Of a stretch of 64,000 bases of DNA, positions 44,789-54,740 are shown one piece after another; within the stretch, counting starts at the first letter, position 1; the number at the start of each line of letters is the position of its first letter. The stretch is from Thioalkalivibrio sp. ALMg11 (GTDB lineage Bacteria; Pseudomonadota; Gammaproteobacteria; Ectothiorhodospirales; Ectothiorhodospiraceae). A model generated the notes under the pieces. It was not told the origin of the DNA. It ran no database searches and was given only the letters and a program-made list of their open reading frames with translations. The DNA is taken from NCBI RefSeq assembly GCF_000377905.1, contig NZ_KB898878.1:35303-99302 (forward strand), given 5' to 3'. A program made the position numbers and the translations under genes.

Positions 44789-45742
44789 TCAGGTGGGGTC
44801 GTCCGGTTGCGTGGGCGGTGCGTCGGTGTCGTCGTCTGCGGGTCCCAGGGCATCATCGGGGCGCACGCCATCGCTTTCCAGGCTCTGGCGCATGGCCTCG
44901 TCGGCCTGCTGGGACATGACGATTATGGAGATACGGCGATTGAGGGCCGCCTCCGGGTTTTCGCGGTTGAAGGGCACGCTGGCTGCCAGACCGACCACCT
45001 GTGCGATCTGTTCGGGGTCGGTGCCGCCGGCGATCAGCGCACGGCGGGCCGCGTTGGCACGGTCGGCCGAGAGTTCCCAGTTGGTGTAGTCCGGGCGCAG
45101 CAGCGGGCGTGCGTCGGTGTGGCCGGTGATCGAGACGCGGTTGGGGACCTTGTTGATCAGGCTGGCCAGTTCGCGCAGGATCGCGTCGGCGTGCTCGAGG
45201 GGCCGCGCGCTGGCACTGCCGAACATCGGTCGGTTTTCGCGATCGATGATCTGGATGCGCAGGCCCTCGGGCGTGATGTCCAGTAGCAACTGGTCCTTGA
45301 AGGGCTCCAGCGCCTGGCTTTGTTCGACCGCTTCCTCCAGGGCCCGCTGCAGGGTCTCGAGCGCCTCGCGGTCGCGCGCCTCGGCCAGGTCGTCCAGGGT
45401 TTCGTCGTCGATGCCGCTGGGAGGTGCAACGGATTCGGGGTCCTCCATCAGTTCTGGAAGGCCCTCGAAATCGATAATTGACGGGTCCACTCCGGTGCCG
45501 TCGCCGGGTGCCTGTCCGGGGACGGGTGCACTGCCTTCGAAGGCAGATGGGTTCTGAAAGTACTCGGACAAACCGGCAAGCTCTTCGGCCTCCATGGCGG
45601 CTATCAGCCACAAGAGCAGGAAGAAGGCCATCATGGCGGTCGCGAAGTCGGCAAAGGCGACCTTCCACGAGCCGCCATGATGGCCGGCCTTGATGACCTT
45701 CTTCTTGACGATGATCGGCTGGGTCTTGTCCTCGACGCCCAT
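44789..45742 (-). CDS. motB: Flagellar motor stator protein MotB
   Basis: This 317-residue stator subunit has the cytoplasmic basic start VKKKVIKAGHHGGSWKVAFADF and a single span with the ion-binding Asp in FADFATAMMAFFLLLWLI. The acidic periplasmic linker (60-160) leads to an OmpA-like peptidoglycan-binding domain with SITGHTDARPL and NWELSADRANAARRAL. The C-terminal 35 residues are Asp/Pro-rich. It follows motA by 19 bases. Whether protons or sodium drive it cannot be decided with confidence. Confidence 0.95.
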   Translation of the reverse strand: MGVEDKTQPIIVKKKVIKAGHHGGSWKVAFADFATAMMAFFLLLWLIAAMEAEELAGLSEYFQNPSAFEGSAPVPGQAPGDGTGVDPSIIDFEGLPELMEDPESVAPPSGIDDETLDDLAEARDREALETLQRALEEAVEQSQALEPFKDQLLLDITPEGLRIQIIDRENRPMFGSASARPLEHADAILRELASLINKVPNRVSITGHTDARPLLRPDYTNWELSADRANAARRALIAGGTDPEQIAQVVGLAASVPFNRENPEAALNRRISIIVMSQQADEAMRQSLESDGVRPDDALGPADDDTDAPPTQPDDPT

Positions 45743-45761
45743 GGGTGCGGTCCGGGCGGCC

Positions 45762-46616
45762 TCAGGCCGCCTTCACGTGCTCCTCGAGTTCGGCGAAGCC
45801 GGGACGCATCTCGCTTTCCATGGTCTTGCGCCCGAACTCAACGGCCACTTGCGGGCTGTACCCCTGAACATTGGCGAGGATGCAGGCCTTGATGCACTGC
45901 AGGAACTTGGCCTCTTCCTGGGAGCGGGCCTCCAGGGCGGCGGCGGTCGGACCGACGAAGCCGTAGGCCAGCAGGATGCCGAGGAAGGACCCGACCAGGG
46001 CCGCCGCCACGTTCATGCCAATTTGTTCGATTGAGCCGCCGAGCGCGCCCATGGTGTTCACGATGCCCAGAACCGCGGCCACGATACCGAAGCCGGGCAG
46101 GGCGTCCGCCACGCGGTTCACCGCGTGGCTGGGGCGTTCGGATTCCTCGTGGTGGGTTTCCAGATCGACGTCCATCAGGGCGTCCAGTTCGTGCGGATTC
46201 ATCGAGCCGGAGATGATCAGGCGCATGTAGTCAGTGATGAACTCGACGGCGTGATGGTCCTTGAGTACCCGGGGATGGGCCTGGAACAGGGCGCTCTCCT
46301 GGGGCTCCTCGACGTCGCCCTCGATCCCCATCAGGCCTTCCTTGCGGGCCTTGGTGAACAGTTTGTACATCAGCGCCAGAAGATCGAGGTAGTCATCGCG
46401 CGAATACTTGGCGCCGCCTTTCAGCAGCTGGGGAAGCGACTTGAGGACGGTAATGACCACGCGGAAGGGGTTGGCGATCAGAAAGGATCCCAGGGCCGCG
46501 CCGCCGATGATCATGTACTCGTACGGCTGCCACATCACCATGATGTTGCCGCCATGCAGCACGAAACCGCCGAACACACCGCCGGTCACAATGAATAAGC
46601 CGAGAATGTACTTCAC
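45762..46616 (-). CDS. motA: Flagellar motor stator protein MotA
   Basis: This 284-residue inner-membrane protein has four spans, the large cytoplasmic loop and the conserved FGIVAAVLGIVNTMGALGG segment with the functional Pro (ALPGFGIVAA). The start is GTG at 46614-46616 (KYILGLFIVTGGVFGGF follows). It is the upstream gene of the motA-motB-cobW run. Divergent from an HDOD-domain gene over a 113-base gap; I see no clear sigma-28 element on the motA side. Confidence 0.96.
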   Translation of the reverse strand: MKYILGLFIVTGGVFGGFVLHGGNIMVMWQPYEYMIIGGAALGSFLIANPFRVVITVLKSLPQLLKGGAKYSRDDYLDLLALMYKLFTKARKEGLMGIEGDVEEPQESALFQAHPRVLKDHHAVEFITDYMRLIISGSMNPHELDALMDVDLETHHEESERPSHAVNRVADALPGFGIVAAVLGIVNTMGALGGSIEQIGMNVAAALVGSFLGILLAYGFVGPTAAALEARSQEEAKFLQCIKACILANVQGYSPQVAVEFGRKTMESEMRPGFAELEEHVKAA

Positions 46617-46729
46617 TGATGGGGTTCCGGGATGTTGGCTCGAATGATGATTCTGCGGGCCGGTTCACAGTGCCGCAGTTGCTATAGTGACGGGCATAAC
46701 CATAACGACTCCCCTGCGCGAGGTACAGC

Positions 46730-48112
46730 ATGTCCCTGGACAAGGACGCGCCCTATATGGACGAAGCCGCACGCCTGACGGCCGTGGAATGGCCGATCCT
46801 CGAGGCGAGCGATGCGGTGTTTGCCGACCCCGACGCCCTGGTCGAACGCTCGCTGCGCGAGCTGGCGCGCTACGCCGAACGCGACCCCGGCCTGAGCCTG
46901 CGCCTGATTCTGCGTGCGAACCGTTCGCGCCGCGGCCTGCGCCAGGAAGTGCATGCGGTGGGGGATGCGATTGCCATGCTGGGGTTGCAGAACGTCCATC
47001 AGGAGGCCGCCGCAGCCCCGCGCGTCGAGGACGTCGTCACTCAGCCGCAGGCCTATCGCGAGATGGCGGCGCAATCGCGGTTGGCGGCAATGATCGCGAT
47101 CGAGATCGCGCGCGCGCGGCACGATACCGAACCGGGCGAGCTGGCCCTGGCCGCCTTGTTGAACCAGCTCGGCCTGCTCGCCCTGCTGGTGGAGGGCGAG
47201 CCGCGTCTGTCCCGGCTGCTGGAGATCCTCGAGCTGAATGCCCTGCCGGACGAGGCCAGTTACACGGCGCTGGGGTACGCAACGGACGACCTGTCGCGTG
47301 CGATGGCGGAACAAATGGAGCTGCCGGAACTGGTGCAGGGGACGCTGCGGGCGGTGAATGCGGCGCATCACCGGGCCTTCGAGGTGATGGTCGCGAGCGC
47401 CGTGGCCTGGCAGGTATTCCGCGGCATGGATACCGCGCGCGGCGACCGCGACCTCGGGCTGCTGGCCGGGTTGATGGGTGTGACCGACAAGGAGGCCGCG
47501 GACCGGATCAGCGCGGTGATCGAGCGTTTCAACGAGGATGTCGCGGTCTACCATCGTGAACCGCTGGATCCGCAGACACCCGGGCGGGTCTGGTTGCGCG
47601 AGCCACATCGGCCGCGCCTGGCCCTGATGCCGCGGGCCGACCTGCTGGAAGAGGGAATTGGCGCGCTCGAGAAAGAGGAAAACCGCGAGGTGCGCGTACG
47701 GCGGATGCTGCGGGTGATGCAGTTCGGTGTGGGCCTGAACCGGGTGGTTTTCGCCCGTCTGTCCCGGGATGGCGAGACACTGCGTGCCGAGCACCTGGTC
47801 GGCACGCTGCACGAGCCGGAGTTCAGTCACTTTGTGATCAACCGTGCGGCGCTCGGGCCGTTGGCGCAGGTCCTGGAAAATGACACGCCGCAGTGGTGGG
47901 ACCGCAAGCGCATCCATGAGCAGATGCCCCCGGCTGTACGCAAGCTGACCGGCGGGGCCGACTGTCTCGTCGCGCGCCTGTGCGACGGCGAACGAGTGCT
48001 GGGCCTGGTCTACGCCGACCGGCGTTCGCGTGACCTGGAGCTGACCCCGTTCGCCTTCGAGGGCTTTCGGCGTGTGCTGGCCGCGGCGTCGCGGCCCGTT
48101 GAACTCCGGTAG
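46730..48112 (+). CDS. HDOD-domain protein
   Basis: This 460-residue cytoplasmic protein has an HDOD-type helical domain at about residues 15-215 ([42 protein letters not shown]), an output-less regulatory fold related to HD hydrolases. Residues 280-455 form a GAF-like region ([34 protein letters not shown]). HDOD proteins often modulate c-di-GMP signalling or motility, which suits the neighbouring mot genes and chemoreceptor. GAGG precedes the ATG, and a -10-like TATAGT lies at 46683-46688. Confidence 0.8.
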   Translation: MSLDKDAPYMDEAARLTAVEWPILEASDAVFADPDALVERSLRELARYAERDPGLSLRLILRANRSRRGLRQEVHAVGDAIAMLGLQNVHQEAAAAPRVEDVVTQPQAYREMAAQSRLAAMIAIEIARARHDTEPGELALAALLNQLGLLALLVEGEPRLSRLLEILELNALPDEASYTALGYATDDLSRAMAEQMELPELVQGTLRAVNAAHHRAFEVMVASAVAWQVFRGMDTARGDRDLGLLAGLMGVTDKEAADRISAVIERFNEDVAVYHREPLDPQTPGRVWLREPHRPRLALMPRADLLEEGIGALEKEENREVRVRRMLRVMQFGVGLNRVVFARLSRDGETLRAEHLVGTLHEPEFSHFVINRAALGPLAQVLENDTPQWWDRKRIHEQMPPAVRKLTGGADCLVARLCDGERVLGLVYADRRSRDLELTPFAFEGFRRVLAAASRPVELR

Positions 48113-48130
48113 GCCGCCGCCGGGTGCGGT

Positions 48131-48157
48131 TCAAGTTTGGGGCGTCCGGGTCGATAC
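48131..48157 (+). promoter_or_regulatory. Sigma-28 (FliA) promoter of the chemoreceptor gene
   Basis: TCAAGTTT-N11-GTCGATAC matches the flagellar consensus TAAAGTTT-N11-GCCGATAA at 13 of 16 positions with exact spacing. It lies 125 bases before the chemoreceptor ATG. Confidence 0.7.
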
Positions 48158-48281
48158 CTGCGTAAGAGCGGATGTATCCGCCGGGGATAATCCTCGAGAG
48201 CGCGGGTCGCAGCGAACGACACGCGCGAGTTTTGGTTGTCGGACACGTCCTGTTCGACACACAAGAATAAGGAAGTACGGC

Positions 48282-49847
48282 ATGCGCAAGAATCTGCCCG
48301 TCACCCAGACGGAGTATTCGCTGGATCGGCACGGGGATCTGATCTCGGCCACGGACGAAAAAGGCCGTATTCGCTATGCGAACGACGACTTCGTCGAGGT
48401 CAGCGGCTTCGATTGCGAGGAGTTGGAGGGGGCCGCCCACAACATCGTTCGCCACCCGGACATGCCGGAGGCGGCCTACGCGAACATGTGGTCGACCCTG
48501 AAGGCCGATGGGGCCTGGATGGGTATCGTCAAGAATCGGCGCAAGAGCGGCGATCATTACTGGGTGGACGCCTTTGTTACCCCCGCCTACGAGAACGGGC
48601 GCAAGAGCGGCTACGAGTCGGTGCGGGCGATCCCGGAGCGTGAACATGTCGCACGTGCCGAGAAGGTGTATGCCGCGATCAACCGGGGCCGGACCTTCGC
48701 GCGGCGCTGGTATCACGGCCTGACCTGTCGCCTGGCGGGTACCTGGATCGTGGGCGTCCTGCTGGCGCTCGCCGTCGTGTTCTTGGCGTCGTCGCCTTTG
48801 GTGCAGGCGGCCCTGCTGGTGCTGATCTTCGCCGTCGGCGGTGTGGCTTCGCTGGTGTTTACCTCCGGGGTACGCCAGGCGGTCAATCGCGCCCAGGCCC
48901 AGTTCAACAACCCGGTAATGGAGGCGATCTACACCGGGCGGCGCGATGACAGCGCCTCGCTGGAACTGGTACAGCGCTTCGGCGAGGCCAAACTGCGCAC
49001 CGTGCTGGGCCGCATCGAGGACAAGGCCGAGGCGGTGAATGACGATGCGCACTCGATGGCCAGCAGCGTGGACCAGACCGCCTCCGGTGTGGAGCGCCAG
49101 CAAAACGAGATCGACCAGGTCGCCACGGCCATGAACGAGATGACCTCGACCATCCAGGAGATGGCGAGCAACTCCGCCCGCGCCGCCGAGGCCGCGAACA
49201 ACGCCGAGAAGGAAACCGGGGCCGGTCAGGAGGTCGTGAACGACACCGTTTCCGTGATCAACCGCATGGCGGCGGAGGTCGAATCCACGGCCGAGAAGCT
49301 CGGCAAGCTGGAGGCGAGCACCGTGGAGATCGACAAGATCCTGAGTGTCATCCGCGCGATCGCCGAACAGACCAACCTGCTGGCGCTGAACGCGGCCATC
49401 GAAGCCGCTCGTGCGGGCGAGCATGGCCGGGGTTTCGCCGTAGTGGCGGACGAGGTTCGCAGCCTGTCGCAGCGCACCGACGAATCCACGGTGACCATTC
49501 GCAACATGATCGAGAGCCTGCAGTCCGGGGCGCGCGAGGCGATGTCCGCGATGCGCGCCAGTCAGGAGCGGGCCGCCGACGGGGTGGAGAAGGCCCGGGC
49601 CGCCGGCGACTCGTTGACCACCATCCGCAAGGCCGTCGGCCAGATCACCGAGATGAACACCCAGATCGCCACGGCGGTCGAGGAGCAAAGCGCAGTCTCC
49701 GAGGAGATTAACCGCAACGTCACCTCCATTCGCGACGTGGCCACCGAGACCGGCTCCGTCTCCGCTCATGCCCGCGACGCCAGCGCGCGCATGCAGGCCG
49801 AGGCCGCCGAGCTGAAGGCGCTGATTCACCGCTTCGAACATAAGTAA
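48282..49847 (+). CDS. Aer-like PAS chemoreceptor
   Basis: This 521-residue methyl-accepting protein has an N-terminal PAS domain (about 20-115, with [19 protein letters not shown] and NIVRHPDMP, the Aer FAD-binding type). Two hydrophobic segments form a membrane hairpin (about 145-193). A HAMP-less linker follows, then the cytoplasmic signalling domain with the highly conserved tip [20 protein letters not shown]. It would sense redox or oxygen state and signal to CheA/CheW. AAGGAAG lies six bases before the ATG, and a good sigma-28 promoter lies upstream. No che genes are in the window. Confidence 0.94.
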   Translation: MRKNLPVTQTEYSLDRHGDLISATDEKGRIRYANDDFVEVSGFDCEELEGAAHNIVRHPDMPEAAYANMWSTLKADGAWMGIVKNRRKSGDHYWVDAFVTPAYENGRKSGYESVRAIPEREHVARAEKVYAAINRGRTFARRWYHGLTCRLAGTWIVGVLLALAVVFLASSPLVQAALLVLIFAVGGVASLVFTSGVRQAVNRAQAQFNNPVMEAIYTGRRDDSASLELVQRFGEAKLRTVLGRIEDKAEAVNDDAHSMASSVDQTASGVERQQNEIDQVATAMNEMTSTIQEMASNSARAAEAANNAEKETGAGQEVVNDTVSVINRMAAEVESTAEKLGKLEASTVEIDKILSVIRAIAEQTNLLALNAAIEAARAGEHGRGFAVVADEVRSLSQRTDESTVTIRNMIESLQSGAREAMSAMRASQERAADGVEKARAAGDSLTTIRKAVGQITEMNTQIATAVEEQSAVSEEINRNVTSIRDVATETGSVSAHARDASARMQAEAAELKALIHRFEHK

Positions 49848-50010
49848 GCTCGGCGCCGATTACGGGGTATGGCGTTGGCCGGTACGGTGCGCCGGTGGGA
49901 ACGGTCGCGCGGCGTCATGACCTGCTGCTCGGGCGATGCCACCGGTGCGCAAAATCTTCTGGCGGGCGGTTGCAGCGCCCAATTCTGGCACCAAATTATG
50001 GGCTCTTACT

Positions 50011-50147
50011 CTCGTCATCCCGGCCGTAGCGCAAAAGGCTTGCCACGTCATCCCGGACACCGCGCAGCGGTGATCCGGGATCTCCCGGGATGGCCCCAAC
50101 GTTGGAGATCCCGGCTCTGCGCTTCGCTACGGCCGGGATGACGAGGG
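50011..50147. repeat. GTCATCCCGG long palindromic repeat, copy 1
   Basis: CTCGTCATCCCGGCCGTAGC and the opposite arm GCTACGGCCGGGATGACGAG enclose a second nested palindrome (GATCCGGGATCTCC / GGAGATCCCGG). It is found again at 51748-51853. The two copies flank ispG. Confidence 0.85.
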
Positions 50148-50397
50148 AGGGTGGCGTGCCGTTGTTGGGCTTTTCACCACAGAGCCCATGGAGGGCCCGA
50201 AGAAGGTCAGGGGTGATCGACAGGAAAACGCGAAGATCGGAAGAGGGATTGGGATAAACCGTAAAGGGCGTTGCAGGGGGCCGTGCTAGCCAGTGCCCCA
50301 CACTCCAATAACCCTTCCCATCTTCCAACCGTCCTGTGATGCGCTTTTGACCTGGCTCTTCTTCGAGCCTTCGTGCGCTTCGTGTTGCACGTGAGCG
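50148..50397. other. Gap with degenerate CACGAAG-type repeat arms
   Basis: Degenerate arms occur at about 50173-50205 (TTTTCACCACAGAGCCCATG ... CCCGAAGAAGG) and 50355-50391 (TCTTCTTCGAGCCTTCGTGC). No open frame with a ribosome site is seen, and the short space 49848-50010 is likewise empty. Confidence 0.5.
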
Positions 50398-51624
50398 TTA
50401 CGCGGTCTGGCGGTAGCGGCGTTCGATGTAGGCCTCGACACGGGCCTGGAATTCCTCGGCGATGTGGTCGCCCTTGAGGGTGACGGTCTTCTCGCCGTCC
50501 TCGTAGACCGGGGCGACCGGCTGTTCGCCGGTACCGGGCAGGGAGATGCCGATATTGGCGTGCTTGCTCTCGCCTGGGCCGTTGACCACGCAGCCCATCA
50601 CCGCGACGGTCATCTCCTCCACGCCCGGATAGCGCTCCTTCCAGGTGGGCATCTGGTGGCGGATGTAGGTCTGGATGTCCTGGGCCAGGTGCTGGAAGTA
50701 TTCGCTGGAGGTGCGCCCGCAGCCAGGGCAGGCGACCACCGACGGCAGGAAGCTGCGCAGCCCCATGCTTTGCAGAATCTCCTGCGCGACCAGGACCTCG
50801 CGGGTGCGGTCGCCGCCGGGCTCTGGCGTCAGCGAGATACGAATGGTGTCGCCGATACCCTGCTGCAGCAGTACCGACAGCGCGGCGGTGGAGGCGACGA
50901 TGCCCTTGGCCCCCATGCCGGCCTCGGTCAGGCCAAGGTGCAACGGGTAGTCGCAGCGTGTGGCCAGGTCCTGGTAGACCGAAATCAGCGGCTGCACGCC
51001 GCTGACCTTGGCCGACAGGATGATGTGGTCATGTGGCAGGCCGATGCGCTCGGCCTCGGCCGCGCTCTCCAGCGCCGAGGTGATCAGGGCTTCCTGCATC
51101 ACCGCCTCGGGTTCGAGGGGTTCGGCGCGCTCGTTGTTCGCGTCCATCATCCGCGCGAGCAGGGCCTGATCCAGGCTGCCCCAGTTCACGCCGATGCGCA
51201 CGGGCTTGTCGTACTCGCAGGCGGTCTCGATCATTGCGGCGTACTGGCTGTCGCGCTTCGAGCCGCGGCCGACGTTGCCCGGGTTGATGCGCAGCTTGGC
51301 CAGCGCCTGCGCGCATTCCGTGTATTGAGTCAGCAGCTTGTGGCCGTTGAAGTGGAAGTCCCCGACCAGCGGCACGTCCAGTCCCATCGCATCCAGGCGT
51401 TCGCGGATCTCCGGTACGGCCTTCGCCGCGGCCTCGGAGTTCACCGTGATGCGCACGACCTCGGAGCCGGCGCGCGCAAGTTCCGCCACCTGCACGGCGG
51501 TGCGCAGGGCATCGGCGGTGTCGGTGTTGGTCATCGACTGCACCATCACTGGGTGGTCGCCACCGACGGTGACGTTGCCGACGCGGACGGGCACGGTCTT
51601 GTGGCGCTTGGGAATCGTATTCAT
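50398..51624 (-). CDS. ispG: 4-hydroxy-3-methylbut-2-en-1-yl diphosphate synthase (flavodoxin)
   Basis: This is an enzyme of the non-mevalonate isoprenoid pathway that reduces methylerythritol cyclodiphosphate using a 4Fe-4S cluster. The 408-residue protein has the TIM-barrel part ([38 protein letters not shown]) and the C-terminal cluster domain with [13 protein letters not shown] and [10 protein letters not shown] holding the three cysteines and the glutamate ligand. ATG at 51624 fits the usual start, although no strong ribosome site is seen. It is a single gene between two palindromic repeats. Confidence 0.97.
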   Translation of the reverse strand: MNTIPKRHKTVPVRVGNVTVGGDHPVMVQSMTNTDTADALRTAVQVAELARAGSEVVRITVNSEAAAKAVPEIRERLDAMGLDVPLVGDFHFNGHKLLTQYTECAQALAKLRINPGNVGRGSKRDSQYAAMIETACEYDKPVRIGVNWGSLDQALLARMMDANNERAEPLEPEAVMQEALITSALESAAEAERIGLPHDHIILSAKVSGVQPLISVYQDLATRCDYPLHLGLTEAGMGAKGIVASTAALSVLLQQGIGDTIRISLTPEPGGDRTREVLVAQEILQSMGLRSFLPSVVACPGCGRTSSEYFQHLAQDIQTYIRHQMPTWKERYPGVEEMTVAVMGCVVNGPGESKHANIGISLPGTGEQPVAPVYEDGEKTVTLKGDHIAEEFQARVEAYIERRYRQTA

Positions 51625-51747
51625 CAGTATGCGCGGGCGCGAGGTATCGGTGCGCGGAGTGTAACGCAGCACCGCGTTGCTGCCGAGACGCCGCTGTCTT
51701 CCCGGGGTTGGACCTTTTCACGGGTGCTGTGCCGCCACCCCCCCCCC

Positions 51748-51853
51748 CGTCATCCCGGACGCCGCATCGCAGCGATCCGGGATCTCCACGGTCAGGCGGT
51801 TTCCCCGGCGCTGGAGATCCCGGCTCTCCGCTTCGCTGCGGCCGGGATGACGG
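51748..51853. repeat. GTCATCCCGG long palindromic repeat, copy 2
   Basis: CGTCATCCCGGACGCCGCAT and GCGGCCGGGATGACG are the outer arms, with GATCCGGGATCTCC and GGAGATCCCGG inside. It is directly preceded by a run of 11 C (51738-51748). Confidence 0.85.
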
Positions 51854-51884
51854 GGTGGTCTGCCCACCCGCAGGTGGGGGGCGA

Positions 51885-52994
51885 TCAGCGTTTCAGGCCG
51901 GCCCTCCAGGGCTGGAAGGTGTGCTCGAGCGAGGCGCGGCTGGCCGCATGCCGGGCCTCGACGCGCTCGGCGATGGCTTGCTGCCAGGCCAGGCGGGTCT
52001 CGGCGTGCAGGGCGTCCAGGGCCTCGTTCAGGGCCTGCTCCAGGTCTTCGCGGTGGCGGGTCTCGTCGAGCCGCAGGAGCAGCCAGTCCACGCCGACGAT
52101 GGTGGCCCCGCCGGCGGTGATTCCGCAGCCCAGCGAGAACGGGCCACTCCAGGCGCAGACCCCGGCGCCAATGGCACCCGCGCGTCCGGCGCGACCGAGG
52201 CTGCGCGCCAGCCCCGCCTGCGTGGCGCGGGCGGCCAGCCGGGCCTGTACTGCGCGGGCGATTAGCGGGGTCGCGAGCCCAGTGCCGGCAGCGGCCGTGG
52301 CCGCCAGGCCGGTGCGCTGATCGAAGCGCTCCAGGTCAATGTCCAGCGCCGCATGCAGGGCGTGGCCGTGTTCGATCTCGACGGCGGAAGTCCCACCAGC
52401 GCGCGGTGGCGGATTCGGGATGCGTCCATCGGCCAGGCGATCCGCCAGCTCCAGACGCCAGGCGTCGCGGACCTGGCGTTGTTGCTCGTCCAGGCCCCAT
52501 TCGACGTGGGTGGCCAGATCCTGCAAGGCGTGATCCCACAGCGCCTCGGGCAGGAGGCGCTCACGCAGCATCCGTGTGGGGGCGTCCGGCTCGGCGTCGC
52601 CCAGCCACTGGGTCCCGCGTAGCCAAAGACGCATGTATTCGGCGCCCAGCGAGAAGTACCAGTCTGCGACCTCGGGGATGCGGTCGCGCAGTTCCGCGAA
52701 GCGGGTATCGAGTTCGACATCCACGCGGCTCTGCCAGTGGTCTTGGGCCTCGGAATCGCCGGCCTCCAGCCATTCAAGCGTGAAGCGTTCCAGGCGGGTG
52801 AGCCGGTCGTGATCGACCTGGTAGCGCTGTTCGCCGAGTTGCAGGGTCAGCGGAGCGGCGTCTTCCCAGGTTCGGGGTTCGTGCTGGCTGGCCAGCCACA
52901 ACAGGGTGGTGCTGGCCAGCAGGGTCAGGGCCGCCCAGACCCAGGCCGCCCGCCATCTCGGCGCTGTGTTTTGCCAGCCCGTTGCTGCCGTCAT
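51885..52994 (-). CDS. Membrane-anchored protein of unknown function
   Basis: This 369-residue protein has an N-terminal span (about 17-35), a long helical, acidic and Trp/Arg-rich periplasmic-looking part (40-235), a glycine/alanine hydrophobic stretch (about 265-305, with GVCAWSGPFSLGCGITAGG and a following VGVDWLLL) that may be a hairpin, and a basic helical end. No enzyme motif is visible. It lies 54 bases after a polytopic membrane protein gene on the same strand, and the two probably form a unit. I do not recognise the family. Confidence 0.65.
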   Translation of the reverse strand: MTAATGWQNTAPRWRAAWVWAALTLLASTTLLWLASQHEPRTWEDAAPLTLQLGEQRYQVDHDRLTRLERFTLEWLEAGDSEAQDHWQSRVDVELDTRFAELRDRIPEVADWYFSLGAEYMRLWLRGTQWLGDAEPDAPTRMLRERLLPEALWDHALQDLATHVEWGLDEQQRQVRDAWRLELADRLADGRIPNPPPRAGGTSAVEIEHGHALHAALDIDLERFDQRTGLAATAAAGTGLATPLIARAVQARLAARATQAGLARSLGRAGRAGAIGAGVCAWSGPFSLGCGITAGGATIVGVDWLLLRLDETRHREDLEQALNEALDALHAETRLAWQQAIAERVEARHAASRASLEHTFQPWRAGLKR

Positions 52995-53048
52995 CGCCGG
53001 TTTCCGGTGGGGGGCTGGAGGCGGAGCGGCGTCATGGGGCGGCCCAGG

Positions 53049-53903
53049 CTACTCGATAACCGGGGCGTTGCGCGGGTCGCCCAGCGTGTCGTTCGCCGGG
53101 CGCAGCGGCAGCAGGCCGTTGGCCAGCAGCAGGAAGCCGAGTGCCAGGAAGGCCTGTTCCGCGAGAACCAGCAGCCAGCCGAGCAGGGCCGGCAGGGACT
53201 CCACGCCCTGCGGGAACCACTGCTGGCCCAGCCACAGGCGCAGGGCGTCCTGGGCGGCGGCGAGTTGCAACCCGGCCTCCAGCAGGTGGCTGCGCGCGGC
53301 CTCCTGGTGGACCAGGAACCAGACCGCCTGTTCCAGCGTGGCGCCGGTCAGGTCGGGATAGCGGGCCAGCAGGGCCAGCGCCAGCAGCGCGACGATCAGC
53401 AGCGTGCCGGCGACCCGCAACGCCCCGCGGCGGGCCAGTTCCGGTGCGAATTGCGGATGGGCATGGCCGCGCAGCAGCCGGGCGAGGATCGCCTCGGTCG
53501 TCACCAGCACAAAGCCGCCAATCAGCAGGGCGGCCCAGACCTCCTGCGTCGGGATGCGCGCCAGCGTGATCAGCAGCAAGCCACCCAGCAGCGCGCCGAC
53601 AATGAGATGGCGCAGGGCCATCAGCGGGCCACCGCGCAGGCGCCGGGGCCACTGGCTGGTCGGCTCCAGGTAGCCGCGCAGGAACGCCGCGCGCCGCACC
53701 CGGTGGCGGCGGAAGCCGCCATGGGCGATCAGCAGGGTTACGCCGATCCACAGCGCGACCACCCCGGCCTCGGGCAGGACCCGCAGGTTCATGTGCATCA
53801 GCCAAAGCCCGATCACCAGAAGCGTCACGGTAAAGGCATGGCGCAACTCGATATGGCGGGTCGGGAGCGGGCTGGATGCGACGGACGAGGATGAACGGGA
53901 CAC
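53049..53903 (-). CDS. Polytopic membrane protein of unknown function
   Basis: This 284-residue protein has about six hydrophobic segments (first at about 25-60, then pairs near 95-140, 165-185 and 245-275), basic loops on the presumed cytoplasmic side and no recognisable transport or catalytic motif. The start is GTG at 53903 (VSRSSSSVASS), chosen because CTGGAG precedes it; the frame continues upstream without a ribosome site. It is the first gene of a two-gene unit with the anchored protein at 51885-52994. Confidence 0.6.
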   Translation of the reverse strand: MSRSSSSVASSPLPTRHIELRHAFTVTLLVIGLWLMHMNLRVLPEAGVVALWIGVTLLIAHGGFRRHRVRRAAFLRGYLEPTSQWPRRLRGGPLMALRHLIVGALLGGLLLITLARIPTQEVWAALLIGGFVLVTTEAILARLLRGHAHPQFAPELARRGALRVAGTLLIVALLALALLARYPDLTGATLEQAVWFLVHQEAARSHLLEAGLQLAAAQDALRLWLGQQWFPQGVESLPALLGWLLVLAEQAFLALGFLLLANGLLPLRPANDTLGDPRNAPVIE

Positions 53904-54002
53904 GGGGGCTCCAGAAGGATGTGCACGTCCTGATGGTAGCAGGCGCCGGGGATGTCGCTCGGTGTTCCGGTTTCGTTCAGCCGGAGGCGTTATAACAGCG
54001 GC

Positions 54003-54692
54003 ATGACTTGTACTCGTCTCTCTCGATGCGGCCCGCCGGCCGTGCTTGGTCTGGCGGTGTGGCTGATGCTGTGGTGGCCGGCCTCTGTGGCCGCGGAGGA
54101 ACTGCGCCTGCATGCCGTGTTCGGGGATCGGGCGGTGCTGTCCGTGGGGGACGAGCGCGCCGTGGTCTCTACCGGCGAGAGCGGGCCGGGCGGCGTGCGG
54201 GTCCTGCGCACGGGGCCCGGCGCGGCGTTAGTGGAGTACGGCGGCAGGCAGCATGAGCTCCGGGTGCAGCAGCGCGCGGCGCCGGCGCGGCCGGTCGGGC
54301 CGGCGGAGGGTGGTGCCGAGGTCCGGGTGCATCGGGATTCGCGCGGGGATCACGCGCTGACCGCGGGGGTGAACGGCACGGCCGTCACGGTCGTCGTCGA
54401 TCCGCAGGCCGACTCGGTCCTGTTGCGCGCGACAGATGTCGAGAGGGCCGGGATCGATGCGGACCAGGGACGTTCGGTTCGCATCCGCGACGCGCGGGGC
54501 ACGCAGCATGGGCAGCGCGTCCGGATCGAGCAGTTGCAGGTGGGTACGCTGCGCCGTTCGGGGGTCAGTGCGATCGTGCTGCCCGACGATGCGCTGCCGC
54601 GCTCGCGTCTGGGCCGCAGCTTCCTCGAACATTTTGTGGTTGAGACGGACGGCGATGCAGTGGTGATCCGCGAGCGCGAACGTGCGCATTGA
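54003..54692 (+). CDS. Retropepsin-like (TIGR02281-type) protein with lost catalytic triplet
   Basis: This 229-residue protein has a signal peptide or anchor (hydrophobic residues about 12-29, ending VAAEE), an N-terminal beta part with the TSGESGPGGVRVL-type segment, and a C-terminal retropepsin-like domain. The expected VDTGAT is VDPQAD (about residues 137-142), so the catalytic Thr/Ser-Gly are missing. The later pattern DVERAGID, VRIEQLQVGTLRRSGVSAIVL and RLGRSFLEHF matches the family. It is probably an inactive binding protein or a divergent protease, in the periplasm. The MFS gene follows after 48 bases. Confidence 0.72.
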   Translation: MTCTRLSRCGPPAVLGLAVWLMLWWPASVAAEELRLHAVFGDRAVLSVGDERAVVSTGESGPGGVRVLRTGPGAALVEYGGRQHELRVQQRAAPARPVGPAEGGAEVRVHRDSRGDHALTAGVNGTAVTVVVDPQADSVLLRATDVERAGIDADQGRSVRIRDARGTQHGQRVRIEQLQVGTLRRSGVSAIVLPDDALPRSRLGRSFLEHFVVETDGDAVVIRERERAH

Positions 54693-54740
54693 GCGGTATT
54701 TCCTTAGGATGACGCCCGTCATGGTCCCCGGAAATCCTGC

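Noticed and set aside
50148-50397. Possible small gene between the repeat and ispG
   Set aside because: Frames are short, without ribosome sites, and cover degenerate repeat arms.
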